This document shows positions 1 through 8,494 of a DNA stretch of 64,000 bases, piece after piece (the stretch's first letter is position 1; the number at the start of each line of letters is the position of its first letter). Under the pieces are notes generated by a model. That model saw only the letters and a program-made list of their open reading frames with translations. It had not been told where the DNA came from and searched no databases. The DNA comes from Dyella mobilis (GTDB lineage: Bacteria > Pseudomonadota > Gammaproteobacteria > Xanthomonadales > Rhodanobacteraceae), in assembly GCF_016904945.1 (NCBI RefSeq), contig NZ_JADIKF010000040.1, forward strand, positions 1,178,001 to 1,242,000, in the 5' to 3' direction. Made by a program: the position numbers and the translations under genes.

Positions 1-697
1 CGACATCGCGTTCTCTTCCACCGCCAAGGGCGAGGAGCTGTTCGACACCCTGCACACGCTCGAAGCCATGCACCTGGACGCGATCGTCGTGCGCCACAAG
101 GTCTCGGGCACGCCGGACGAACTGGTGCGCCACGCGATGAGCGGCGTATCGGTGGTGAACGCTGGCGACGGTAACCGCGCGCACCCTACCCAGGGCCTGC
201 TCGATGCATTGACCATCCGCCAGCACCGGCCGGATTTCAGCCGGCTCACCGTGGTGATCTGCGGGGACGTAAAACACTCCCGCGTGGCGCGTTCGGACGT
301 GCATGCCTTCAGCAAGCTCGGCGCCAAGGAAATCCGCCTCTGTGGTCCGGCCTCGCTGATGCCCGACCAGGCCGAATTCCCCACCTGCAAGTTCTACGAC
401 AACTTCGACCAGGCCATCGAAGGCGCCGATGCGGCGATCATGCTTCGCCTGCAGAAAGAGCGCATGGCCAGCATCGAGCTGCCCGACGAGGCCGCCTACT
501 TCCGCGAATACGGCCTGGATACCCGCCGTCTGGCGAAGGCCGCGCGCGGTTGCCTGGTAATGCACCCCGGACCGATCAACCGCGGCGTGGAAATTGCGCC
601 CGATGTCGCCGACGGACCACAGTCGCGCATCCTGGAACAGGTGGGCAACGGGGTCTTCGTGCGCATGGCCGTGCTGGGCGAAATGCTGGCGCGATAA
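1..697 (+). CDS. pyrB: Aspartate carbamoyltransferase catalytic subunit (5' truncated)
   Basis: Catalyses carbamoyl phosphate plus aspartate to carbamoyl-aspartate, the committed step of pyrimidine synthesis, in the cytosol. The reading frame is open from the window edge (frame 2), so about 231 C-terminal residues are seen of the roughly 300-310 usual in the family. Family landmarks are present: the carbamoyl-phosphate/aspartate segment NAGDGNRAHPTQGLLD and, near the C-terminus, HPGPINRGVE, the aspartate-binding loop typical of bacterial ATCases. The start lies outside the window. No pyrC or dihydroorotase-like partner follows; the next gene is an unrelated lipoprotein 86 bases downstream. 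Confidence 0.96.
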   Translation, partial: DIAFSSTAKGEELFDTLHTLEAMHLDAIVVRHKVSGTPDELVRHAMSGVSVVNAGDGNRAHPTQGLLDALTIRQHRPDFSRLTVVICGDVKHSRVARSDVHAFSKLGAKEIRLCGPASLMPDQAEFPTCKFYDNFDQAIEGADAAIMLRLQKERMASIELPDEAAYFREYGLDTRRLAKAARGCLVMHPGPINRGVEIAPDVADGPQSRILEQVGNGVFVRMAVLGEMLAR

Positions 698-783
698 AGG
701 CGCAGTGTCTCATCCCGGGCAGGCGTTGCAGCCGTAAAGCAGGCATAATGCCGCCGTTAAAACGACACCTTCCGGGGATGATT

Positions 784-2559
784 ATGCGTAGACACAAGCG
801 CGTGCTGGCGCTGGCGCTGTCCGGCTTGATGCTGGCCGCCTGCTCGCACAAAGACAAGGATGCCCCCCTGGCCTTCGTGCCGGCGGATACCCCTTACGTA
901 TTGGCCAATCTCGACGCGCTCGACAACGACACGCGCCAGGCGATCTTCGCCCAGGTCGATGCCGAAATGCCCGCGCAGGTCGCGCAGATGAAGGCGCAAG
1001 CCGACCAGCTGCAGGCCACCGATCCGGACATGGCCAAATACCTGCGCACGGTGGCTGGCGAATTCGACGGCAAGACCACGGCCCAGGTGATCCAGAACAT
1101 CGGCATCGATCCCAAGGGATATGCCGCGTTCTACGGCATGGGCCTTTCGCCGGTGCTGCGCGTGTCGTTGGCCGATACCCAGGCGTTCCAGAATTTCGTC
1201 ACCAAGATCCAGAGCGACTACGGCAAGAAGTTCGACGTGGTTACGCTGGGTACGCAAAGCTACCAGCGCTACGTGGCGCCGACCTCCCACCTGCAATTCA
1301 TCATCGCCGTGGTCGGCAAGCAGGCCGTATTGGCCATGTTGCCGGACGACGCCGCCCAGCCCTTGCTGCGCCAGGTGCTGGGCCTGGACCGCCCGGCCAA
1401 GAGCCTGCAGGACAGCGATACCCTCACCGAGCTGGCCAAGGCCAAGGGCTACGCCAAATGGGCCGTAGGCGAGGTGGACCTGACCAAGCTGCTGCCGCTG
1501 GCTACCGGCGGGCAGGACCCGCTGGCGCTTGCCCTGCTCAAGGCCCGCGCCCAAACCGAATCGGCCAAGACCGGCGAACCGGTAGCCAACCTGATCCAGG
1601 TACCGGCCACCTGCCAGACCGATGCCAATCGCATCGCCGCCCGCGTGCCGCAAGTGAGCATGGGCTACACCACGCTCGACGACAAACATCGCGACATGCG
1701 CTTCGATGTCTCGCTGGCCGGCGACATCATCAGCGCCTTCAACGGACTGAAAGTCGAATTGCCGGGCCTCGGTAGCGAACCTACCGCTCCTTTTGAAGTG
1801 AGCGTGGCCCTGCCGATGAGCACCTTGCGCAGCTTCTGGGGCGCCCAGGCCGATGCGGTAGCGGCCAAGCCGTTCAGCTGCCCGATGCTGGAAAACCTCA
1901 ACGAAAGCTTCAGCAGTCTCGGCGAAACCGTGCAGAAGGCGGCCGTACCGCCGATCGGCGACTTGCTGGGCCTGCACGTGGCGCTCGACAGCTACACCCC
2001 CAACCCCAATGGCGGCATGCCGAAGTTTTCCGGCCGCGTGGTCATCGGCACCAACAACCCCGCCGGCCTGCTGGCCATGGCGCAGGTCACCAGCCCGCTG
2101 ATCGCCGGCGTAAAACTCAGCGACGACGGCAAGCCGGCGGCATTGCCCGCCCAGCTCACCAATGCACTGGGCGAATCGGGCTGGGCCGCGATGGGCGCCA
2201 AATCGCTGGGCGTTGCCATGGGCGGCGCCGACGAGAGCGACAAGCTGGCCGACCTGCTCAAGCAGCCCGGCGGCGACACCGGCGACCTGATGCGCATGCA
2301 TCTGGACGGCGACATGTATGCCAACTGGATTCACCTGCTGGAGCAGCGCGCGGAAACCGCAGCCAGCATGGCGGCCGCCGCCAACCCGGACAGCAGCGAC
2401 CCGCAGGGCGACCAGAAGAACACCGATGCGACCCTGGCCAGCACCAAGGCGCAGTTCGCGGCGATGGAATCGGAAGCCGCGCACATCAAGGCCATCGGCG
2501 GCAGCGTGAAGATGGGCGATCAGGGATTGATCATCACCACGCACACGGAATTGAAGTGA
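784..2559 (+). CDS. Lipoprotein of unknown function, 591 aa
   Basis: I do not recognise a characterised family. The N-terminus is a lipoprotein signal: basic start (MRRHKR), hydrophobic core, lipobox LAAC with the modified Cys at residue 20, then a charged stretch (SHKDKD). The mature part of about 570 residues looks soluble and periplasmic, with many Ala/Gln-rich amphipathic segments and no obvious catalytic motif. The start at 784 is preferred over the ATG at 778 because GGGG at 774-777 sits six bases upstream of it. The frame is open further upstream, overlapping pyrB, but that part reads as non-coding. The gene is convergent with pilU and ends at a strong shared terminator. Confidence 0.8.
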   Translation: MRRHKRVLALALSGLMLAACSHKDKDAPLAFVPADTPYVLANLDALDNDTRQAIFAQVDAEMPAQVAQMKAQADQLQATDPDMAKYLRTVAGEFDGKTTAQVIQNIGIDPKGYAAFYGMGLSPVLRVSLADTQAFQNFVTKIQSDYGKKFDVVTLGTQSYQRYVAPTSHLQFIIAVVGKQAVLAMLPDDAAQPLLRQVLGLDRPAKSLQDSDTLTELAKAKGYAKWAVGEVDLTKLLPLATGGQDPLALALLKARAQTESAKTGEPVANLIQVPATCQTDANRIAARVPQVSMGYTTLDDKHRDMRFDVSLAGDIISAFNGLKVELPGLGSEPTAPFEVSVALPMSTLRSFWGAQADAVAAKPFSCPMLENLNESFSSLGETVQKAAVPPIGDLLGLHVALDSYTPNPNGGMPKFSGRVVIGTNNPAGLLAMAQVTSPLIAGVKLSDDGKPAALPAQLTNALGESGWAAMGAKSLGVAMGGADESDKLADLLKQPGGDTGDLMRMHLDGDMYANWIHLLEQRAETAASMAAAANPDSSDPQGDQKNTDATLASTKAQFAAMESEAAHIKAIGGSVKMGDQGLIITTHTELK

Positions 2560-2574
2560 TCCGTTGATCGCAAC

Positions 2575-2605
2575 AAAAAAAGGAGCCTTTCGGCTCCTTT
2601 TTTTT
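2575..2605. terminator. Bidirectional intrinsic terminator between the lipoprotein gene and pilU
   Basis: A seven-base-pair stem (AGGAGCC / GGCTCCT) with a TTTC loop is flanked by an A-run on the left and a run of eight T on the right, so it can terminate transcription from either side. It lies between the two convergent stop codons. Confidence 0.93.
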
Positions 2606-2635
2606 GCGTTGGGCAGCCGGCCAGCGACCGCAAAT

Positions 2636-3802
2636 TCAACGACGCAGGAACCCGCTGCCACCTTGCTGGTTGGAGCGATCTTCCTCCAGCTCGACACCTT
2701 CCAGACCCTGCGACAAGGTGTGCGCATCGCCGCCCTGCGACAGCTTGATGCGCAGGCGCACTTCGTTCGCGCTGTCGGCGTGGCGCAGGGCATCTTCGTA
2801 GCTGATCTCGCCGGCCTGGTAGAGCTGCACCAGGTTCTGGTCGAAGGTCATCATGCCGAGGTTGGTCGACTCCTTCATCACTTCCTTGAGCTTGTGGATC
2901 TCGCCTTGGCGGATGTAGTCCTGCACCAGCGGCGTGCCCAGCATCACTTCCATCGCCACGCGCCGCGCCTTGCCGTCCGGCGTCGGAATCAGCTGCTGCG
3001 CCACGATGCCCTTGAGGTTCAAGGACAAATCCATGAAGAGCTGCTGGCGCCGGTCTTCCGGGAAGAAGTGCAGGATGCGGTCAATCGCCTGGTTGGCGTT
3101 GTTGGCGTGCAGCGTACACAGGCACAGGTGGCCGGTTTCGGCGAAGTTGATCGCGTACTCCATCGTTTCGCGGGTACGCACTTCGCCGATCAGGATCACG
3201 TCGGGTGCCTGGCGCAAGGTGTTCTTCAGCGCGTTTTCCCAGCTGTCGGTATCGATGCCCAGTTCGCGCTGGGTGATGATGCAGCCTTCGTGCTTGTGCA
3301 CGTATTCGATCGGGTCTTCGATGGTAATGATGTGACCGGTCGAATTCTGGTTGCGGTAGCCCACCATCGACGCGAGCGAGGTCGACTTACCCGTACCGGT
3401 CGCACCCACGAAGATGATGATGCCGCGCTTGGTCATGGCCAGTTGCTTGATGACCGGCGGCAGGCCCAGTTCTTCGATGGAGGGAATCTTCGACTCGATG
3501 CGGCGAAGCACCATGCCCACGCAGTTGCGCTGATAGAAACAGGACACGCGGAAACGCCCCACGCCCTGCGCGGAAATCGCGAACTGGCACTCGTGGGTCT
3601 TTTCGAATTCCTCGCGCTGCGCCGGCGTCATCACGTTGATCACCATGTCGCGCGACTGCTGCGCCGACAGCGGGCTCTGGGTGATCGGCACGACGCGCCC
3701 CTGCACCTTCATCGACGGCGCCACGCCGGCGGTAATGAACAGGTCCGAAGCCTTCTTGTGGACCATCAGCTTTAAAAATGATGTGAAGTCGAATTCGCTC
3801 AT
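2636..3802 (-). CDS. pilU: Type IV pilus retraction ATPase PilU
   Basis: Hexameric cytoplasmic ATPase of the PilT/GspE family that helps depolymerise type IV pili under load, working together with PilT. 388 residues, a normal PilU length. The Walker A is GATGTGKSTS (about residues 134-143); the Asp-box TIEDPIEYVHKHEG, the Walker B region VILIGEVRTRETME and the His box CTLHANN follow in the order of the family. The C-terminal tail rich in Gln, Gly and acidic residues distinguishes PilU from PilT. ATG start with AGGGGAG upstream. It lies 57 bases downstream of pilT on the same strand, so the two are probably one transcript. Confidence 0.95.
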   Translation of the reverse strand: MSEFDFTSFLKLMVHKKASDLFITAGVAPSMKVQGRVVPITQSPLSAQQSRDMVINVMTPAQREEFEKTHECQFAISAQGVGRFRVSCFYQRNCVGMVLRRIESKIPSIEELGLPPVIKQLAMTKRGIIIFVGATGTGKSTSLASMVGYRNQNSTGHIITIEDPIEYVHKHEGCIITQRELGIDTDSWENALKNTLRQAPDVILIGEVRTRETMEYAINFAETGHLCLCTLHANNANQAIDRILHFFPEDRRQQLFMDLSLNLKGIVAQQLIPTPDGKARRVAMEVMLGTPLVQDYIRQGEIHKLKEVMKESTNLGMMTFDQNLVQLYQAGEISYEDALRHADSANEVRLRIKLSQGGDAHTLSQGLEGVELEEDRSNQQGGSGFLRR

Positions 3803-3859
3803 GGCGCTCTCCCCTAAGAACCTGCATCAGAACGAGGCCGCAAACGCCCCGCTTCTGTC

Positions 3860-4897
3860 TTACTTGAACACTTCCTTGTTCTTCGCATACCCGATCGCCT
3901 GCTGGCGCGTCACCAGGCCGCGCTTCACCAGGTCGAGCAGGTTCTGGTCCAGCGTCTGCATGCCGTATTGCTGGCCGGTCTGGATCGAGGAATACATCTG
4001 CGCCACCTTGTCCTCGCGGATCAGGTTGCGGATGGCAGGGATGCCCACCATGATCTCGTGCGAAGCAATACGGCCGCCGCCCACCTTTTTCAGCAGCGAC
4101 TGTGAAATCACCGCACGCAGCGATTCGGACAGCATCGAGCGCACCATCGGCTTTTCACCGGCGGGGAACACGTCAATGATGCGGTCGATGGTCTTGGCCG
4201 CCGAGCTGGTATGCAGGGTGCCGAACACCAAGTGGCCGGTTTCCGCGGCGGTCAGCGCCAGGCGAATGGTTTCCAGGTCGCGCAACTCGCCCACCAGCAC
4301 GTAGTCCGGGTCTTCGCGCAGTGCCGAGCGCAGCGCCTCGTTGAAGCCGTGCGTGTCGCGGTGCACTTCGCGCTGGTTGACCAGGCACTTTTGCGAGGTG
4401 TGCACGAATTCGATCGGATCCTCGATGGTGAGGATGTGACCGTATTCGTTCTTGTTGATGTGATCGACCATCGCCGCCAGCGTGGTCGATTTGCCCGAGC
4501 CGGTCGGCCCTGTCACCAGGATCAGGCCCTGCGGCTGCTCGATCAGTTCGCGGAATACCTTCGGGCAGCCCAGGTCATCCAGGGTCAGCACTTCGGTAGG
4601 AATGGTACGGAACACCGCACCAGCGCCACGGTTCTGGTTGAACGCGTTGACGCGGAAGCGCGCGAGGCCGGGAATCTCGAACGAGAAATCGGTCTCGTAG
4701 AATTCTTCGTAGTCGCGGCGCTGCTTGTCCGACATGATGTCGTAGATCAGCGCGTGCACCTGCTTGTGTTCCAGCGCCGGGATGTTGATGCGGCGAACGT
4801 CGCCATCCACGCGGATCATCGGCGGCAGGCCCGCGGACAGGTGCAAGTCGGACGCCTTGTTCTTCACCGAGAAGGCAAGCAGTTCGGCGATATCCAT
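3860..4897 (-). CDS. pilT: Type IV pilus twitching motility ATPase PilT
   Basis: The main pilus retraction motor, required for twitching motility. 345 residues, the standard PilT size. Visible motifs: Walker A GPTGSGKSTT, Asp box TIEDPIEFVH, Walker B YVLVGELRDLETI and His box GTLHTSS, plus the PilT-specific AIRNLIREDK region near the C-terminus. The N-terminal PAS-like start (MDIAELLAFSVKNKASDLHL) is canonical, fixing the start codon at 4897, preceded by GAGGGGAAAC. First gene of a pilT-pilU operon read leftward. Confidence 0.97.
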   Translation of the reverse strand: MDIAELLAFSVKNKASDLHLSAGLPPMIRVDGDVRRINIPALEHKQVHALIYDIMSDKQRRDYEEFYETDFSFEIPGLARFRVNAFNQNRGAGAVFRTIPTEVLTLDDLGCPKVFRELIEQPQGLILVTGPTGSGKSTTLAAMVDHINKNEYGHILTIEDPIEFVHTSQKCLVNQREVHRDTHGFNEALRSALREDPDYVLVGELRDLETIRLALTAAETGHLVFGTLHTSSAAKTIDRIIDVFPAGEKPMVRSMLSESLRAVISQSLLKKVGGGRIASHEIMVGIPAIRNLIREDKVAQMYSSIQTGQQYGMQTLDQNLLDLVKRGLVTRQQAIGYAKNKEVFK

Positions 4898-5281
4898 CGG
4901 ATGTTTCCCCTCAACCGATCGTCAGTTATAGAAGTGCAGCCACAAACAGGACGACGGTAGGTCACCTTAGGACGGACGCACCGGCGCGGGCATGCCTGCC
5001 CCGCCGCTCCCCCCGCTCCCTTGCAGCCGCCTCGATACTACTCGGGGCGGTGGTAAAACAGCCAGTCTTTCAATCGCCTAAATGCGGGCGCGAGCACATT
5101 AAAGCGGGGAACGGGGAACGTGCAGGGTACGACACGCCCTTGCCGCCAACTTCGAATCGGTCACGGGCACTAGAGGGGATGCGCATGCTTGCTAGTACCG
5201 AACTCAATGCTCCCCGTTCCCTGTTCCCCGTTCCCCGCCTTCAGTAAGGTATGCCCCTTGAAGACCCCGGATAACCGCAAC
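4898..5281. other. Intergenic region between divergent pilT and proC, with repeats and no gene
   Basis: 384 bases carrying the promoters for pilT (left) and proC-yggT (right). It holds an inverted GGGGAACG-type repeat, listed separately, and no credible reading frame. In many gammaproteobacteria the PLP-binding protein gene yggS lies just upstream of proC; neither an intact gene nor a recognisable remnant is visible here. Confidence 0.7.
5104..5238. repeat. Inverted repeat with 16-bp perfect arms
   Basis: The arm GCGGGGAACGGGGAAC at 5104-5119 is perfectly mirrored by GTTCCCCGTTCCCCGC at 5223-5238, with a further partial copy (CTCCCCGTTCC) just before the right arm. Each arm is itself an internal direct duplication of GGGGAAC. 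This looks like a dispersed non-coding repeat rather than an operator; copy number elsewhere is unknown. Confidence 0.75.
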
Positions 5282-6103
5282 ATGACAAGAATTGCATTCA
5301 TCGGCGGCGGCAACATGGCCCGCAGCCTGATCGGCGGCCTGCTCAACACCGGCACCGCCGCCGCCAATGTGCGTGTGGCCGAGCCGCTGGCGCAGGCGCG
5401 CGAATCCCTGGGGCGCGATTTCGGCGTCACCACTTTTGCCGACAACCGGGCCGCCGCCGAGGATGCCGATGTGCTGGTGCTGGCGGTGAAGCCGCAGATC
5501 ATGCCGGCGATCTACGCCGAACTGCGCGACACCTTGCAGCGCAACCGCCCATTGCTGATCTCCATTGCCGCTGGCGTGCGCATCGACCAGTTGGAGCGCT
5601 GGTTCGGCAACCTGCTGCCGATCGTGCGCTGTATGCCCAATACGCCGGCGTTGATCGGCGCCGGCGCCACCGGCCTGTGCGCCAACCTGCGCGTCACGCC
5701 GCAGCAACGCGAACAGGCACAGCACATCCTGGACGCCGCCGGCATTACCCGCTGGATCGATGACGAAAGGCTGATGGACACCGTCACGGCAATCTCCGGC
5801 TCCGGCCCGGCTTACTTCTTCGCCATCGTCGAAGCGCTCGAAGATGCCGCCGTCGCACAAGGCATGCCGCGCGAAACGGCGCGTATCCTGGCTTCGCAGA
5901 CCTGCCTCGGCGCCGGGCGCATGCTGGTGGAAAGCAATGAGGCACCAGCCACCCTGCGCCAGCGCGTCACCTCCCCCAACGGAACCACCCAGGCCGCGCT
6001 GGAAAGCTTCAGCGCCGACCAGTTGCCCCGTGTCATCGCCCGAGCCGTGGCCGCCGCCACGCGCCGCGGCGAAGAACTGGCCGCCGCCCTGGATAAGGAA
6101 TGA
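5282..6103 (+). CDS. proC: Pyrroline-5-carboxylate reductase
   Basis: NAD(P)H-dependent last step of proline synthesis in the cytosol. 273 residues, the family norm. The N-terminal Rossmann motif is FIGGGNMARSLIGGL; the C-terminal dimer/active-site region contains TAISGSGPAYFF and VTSPNGTTQAAL, both diagnostic for ProC. The frame is open further upstream, but the ATG at 5282 puts the protein start exactly before the nucleotide-binding strand (MTRIAFIGGG). yggT follows after four bases, so they are co-transcribed. Confidence 0.97.
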   Translation: MTRIAFIGGGNMARSLIGGLLNTGTAAANVRVAEPLAQARESLGRDFGVTTFADNRAAAEDADVLVLAVKPQIMPAIYAELRDTLQRNRPLLISIAAGVRIDQLERWFGNLLPIVRCMPNTPALIGAGATGLCANLRVTPQQREQAQHILDAAGITRWIDDERLMDTVTAISGSGPAYFFAIVEALEDAAVAQGMPRETARILASQTCLGAGRMLVESNEAPATLRQRVTSPNGTTQAALESFSADQLPRVIARAVAAATRRGEELAAALDKE

Positions 6104-6107
6104 TCTG

Positions 6108-6686
6108 ATGTCCTACCTGGCCAACGCCCTGTCCATGCTGATCCAGTTCGCCTTCGGCGCCATCGCTACGCTTTTCCTGTGCCGATTGCTGGCCGAAGCG
6201 ACCCGTGCCGAATTCCGCAACCCGCTCAGCCAATTCATCTATCGCTACACCAATCCGGTGCTGGCGCCGATCCGAAAGGTGCTGCCGAACTGGCGCTACA
6301 TCAACCTGGCCGCCTTGCTGATGGTGTGGCTCGCGCTGTTGATCGAGCGTGTGCTGATCCTGGCGCTGGGCGGTATTTTCCCGCAGGTGCTGGGACTGCT
6401 GGTGATGTCGCTGGCCGATCTGGTCGATTTCGTGCTGCTGTTCTACATCGTGGTGATCTTCGGCTGGTCGCTGCTGAGCATGCTGTCGACCGACCCCTAC
6501 CAGCCGCTGATGCGCTTTGCCGGCGCCATCGCAGATCCGCTGCTGCGCCCGCTGCGCGGCAAGCTGGTGGCCGGAAGCATCGATTTCTCGCCGACGGTAG
6601 TGGTCATCGTGCTGCTGCTTGCACGCATCTTGCTCGCCCAGCCACTGCTGGATCTCGGCGCACGGCTCTCCCTGGGCAACGGATGA
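6108..6686 (+). CDS. yggT: YggT family membrane protein
   Basis: Integral inner-membrane protein of 192 residues made of two YGGT repeats, each with a pair of hydrophobic segments around a short polar loop (NPLSQFIYRYTNPVLAPIRK in the first, DPYQPLMRFAGAIADPLLRP in the second). Family members are linked to osmotic tolerance and to the membrane side of cell division, without a defined reaction. The proC-yggT order is conserved in gammaproteobacteria. Start chosen at 6108, four bases after proC; the next gene overlaps its stop by ATGA. Confidence 0.92.
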   Translation: MSYLANALSMLIQFAFGAIATLFLCRLLAEATRAEFRNPLSQFIYRYTNPVLAPIRKVLPNWRYINLAALLMVWLALLIERVLILALGGIFPQVLGLLVMSLADLVDFVLLFYIVVIFGWSLLSMLSTDPYQPLMRFAGAIADPLLRPLRGKLVAGSIDFSPTVVVIVLLLARILLAQPLLDLGARLSLGNG

Positions 6687-7234
6687 TCCGACATGCGGCA
6701 TGGCTGTGCCTGCTCCTGGCATCCACCGCCGGGGCACAGGCACTGCAACCGCCGCTGGTGACGGTGCACGGCACCGTCACCACCGCTAGCGGCGACCACC
6801 CGGCCTGGTTCACGCTGATCTGCACCCGCGGCACCGGTGCCGCACTCTCCATGCAGTTGGCATTGGGCATGGAGGCTGCGCCGGATTTTCCCTTTGATGC
6901 CTATGAAGGCCCGCGGGCTCCCGCCTCATTCCAACCGAGCGCACGGCTACAGGTGGCCACGCATCGGTTTGCACCTGTACCCGTTTCGGGTTGGCGCAGT
7001 GGCGAACGGGATGGCGCGTTCGTGTTCAGCATTGCCACCGTACCCGGCAAGCGCGGTACTGCTACGGATGTCGCCGCGGCACTTGGCGAGCCCGGCGAAA
7101 CGCTGACCTGGGCGCAATCGAGCAACGATGCACAGACGCCACCGCTGGTCGCTCAATTCACGCCGGATGCGCGGCAAACCCTGGCGCTGAAGCGCGCGGC
7201 AGCGCCCTGCCTGCCCGGTCACGCCTCGCGATAA
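6683..7234 (+). CDS. Exported protein of unknown function, 183 aa
   Basis: I do not recognise the family. The N-terminus is a clear Sec signal (MIRHAAWLCLLLASTAGAQA, cleavage after AGA-QA likely), so the mature protein of about 165 residues is periplasmic. It shows a predicted beta-rich pattern and two Cys (TLICTRG and the C-terminal AAPCLPG) that could form a disulfide. Translationally coupled to yggT by an ATGA overlap. Its last 16 bases overlap the end of the convergent binding-protein gene at 7219. Confidence 0.7.
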   Translation: MIRHAAWLCLLLASTAGAQALQPPLVTVHGTVTTASGDHPAWFTLICTRGTGAALSMQLALGMEAAPDFPFDAYEGPRAPASFQPSARLQVATHRFAPVPVSGWRSGERDGAFVFSIATVPGKRGTATDVAAALGEPGETLTWAQSSNDAQTPPLVAQFTPDARQTLALKRAAAPCLPGHASR

Positions 7235-8028
7235 CGAGCAGCCCAGTCGGCGATCACCGCGTGGATGGCGTCGAGGCCATCGAACAGCGCCGCCGGGCCC
7301 GGCTGAAGAATGATCGGCGATTTGATTTCGTGCAGGTCGCCGTGGCGCACCGCCGGAATGGTTTCCCAGCCGGATCGCGCCGCCACCTTTTCAGGCCGAA
7401 AACGCTTGCCGCACCACGAACCGAAAATGATGTCCGGCGCGCGCTGCACGACCTCGCCACCATCGGCGAGAATGCGATGCTTGGCCAGCGATTCGCGCGA
7501 ATGTTCGGGAAACACGTCGTCGCCGCCGGCCATGCCGATCAGCTCCGCCACCCAGCGAATGCCGGTGATGATCGGCTCGTCCCACTCTTCGAAATACACC
7601 TTGGGCCGTCGCGGCAGTTGCGCGGCGGCCGCGCGAATGTCGGCCAGGTGCGCCTCGGCGCGCTGCGCGTAGCGCTCGGCCTTTTCGTAAGCGCCGACCA
7701 TGGCGCCCAGCCGGCGGATATAGGCGAGGATGCCGTCTACGCTGCGATGGTTGCTGATCCACACCTCGACACCCGCACGGATCAGGTCGCGCGCGATATC
7801 GGCCTGGATATCGGAAAAGCCGATCACCAGGTCCGGCTTCAATGCCAGTATTTCATCCAGCTTGGCGCTGGTGAACGCGGAGACCTTGGGCTTCTCCTTG
7901 CGCGCACGCGGCGGGCGCACGGTGAACCCGGAAATGCCTACGATGCGATGTTCCTCGCCCAGCGCGTACAGCACTTCGGTCGGTTCTTCGGTGAGGCAGA
8001 CGATGCGCTGGGGAAAGGAATCAACCAC
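7219..8028 (-). CDS. BtuF-like periplasmic-binding-fold protein without signal peptide
   Basis: 269 residues with the helical-backbone ABC substrate-binding fold used for cobalamin and siderophores: RIVCLTEEPTEVLYALG near the N-terminus, KPDLVIGFSDIQADIARDL in the first lobe and a C-terminal lobe with DIIFGSWCGKRF. Similar proteins are annotated as cobalamin-binding or BtuF-like. There is no signal peptide (it begins MVDSFPQRIV with a GTG start at 8028), so it is probably cytosolic or uses an unseen start. No BtuC or BtuD partner is adjacent, so transport is not supported by context. The yjbQ-like gene lies 14 bases upstream. Confidence 0.75.
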   Translation of the reverse strand: MVDSFPQRIVCLTEEPTEVLYALGEEHRIVGISGFTVRPPRARKEKPKVSAFTSAKLDEILALKPDLVIGFSDIQADIARDLIRAGVEVWISNHRSVDGILAYIRRLGAMVGAYEKAERYAQRAEAHLADIRAAAAQLPRRPKVYFEEWDEPIITGIRWVAELIGMAGGDDVFPEHSRESLAKHRILADGGEVVQRAPDIIFGSWCGKRFRPEKVAARSGWETIPAVRHGDLHEIKSPIILQPGPAALFDGLDAIHAVIADWAARYREA

Positions 8029-8042
8029 TCATTTCTCGCTTT

Positions 8043-8483
8043 TTAATGGCCAAACACGGTGACGGTGACTTTGCGTTGATGCGGATCCTTCCGGTGCTCC
8101 CACAGGTAGATTCCCTGCCAGGTTCCCAGCAGCAGTTTGCCGCCGTGCACGGGAATCGTGAGACTCACGCCAGTGAGGATCGATCGCACGTGGGCGGGCA
8201 TGTCGTCGGGGCCTTCCGCATCGTGCTGGAACAGCGGATCGCCGTCCGGCACCGCACGGGCGAACCAGCGTTCCAGGTCCGCCCGCACCGCGGGGTCGGC
8301 ATTTTCGCTTATCAGCAGCGAACAGCTGGTATGCGCGGTGAAGACATTGGCCATGCCGGTATGCACGCCGCTGGCCGCCACCAGTTCCGCCACCTTGTCA
8401 GTGATCTCGCTGAAACCGCGCCCGCGCGCATGGACGGTGAAAGCGTTCTGAGCGACGTGCTCCGCAGGGGTGGCTCGGCTCAT
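8043..8483 (-). CDS. YjbQ/UPF0047 family protein
   Basis: 146-residue protein of the YjbQ family, proposed to have weak thiamine-phosphate synthase activity; the true substrate is unsettled. The diagnostic segments are intact: FTAHTSCSLLISENADP with the conserved His, and GPDDMPAHVRSILTG followed by LLLGTWQGIYLWEHR. The start at 8483 (MSRATPAEH) is preferred because the longer upstream frame runs into pdxH and reads as non-homologous Arg-rich sequence. It sits 11 bases after pdxH in a pdxH-yjbQ-binding protein string. Confidence 0.9.
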   Translation of the reverse strand: MSRATPAEHVAQNAFTVHARGRGFSEITDKVAELVAASGVHTGMANVFTAHTSCSLLISENADPAVRADLERWFARAVPDGDPLFQHDAEGPDDMPAHVRSILTGVSLTIPVHGGKLLLGTWQGIYLWEHRKDPHQRKVTVTVFGH

Positions 8484-8494
8484 GGCAGATGCCC

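Noticed and set aside
720..750. Sigma-70 promoter (TTGCAG ... CATAAT) before the lipoprotein gene
   Set aside because: The spacing of 12 bases is too short for a functional -35/-10 pair.
757..2793. 678-codon open frame antisense to the lipoprotein gene
   Set aside because: High GC makes long antisense frames; it has no recognisable domain, spans a terminator and runs into pilU.
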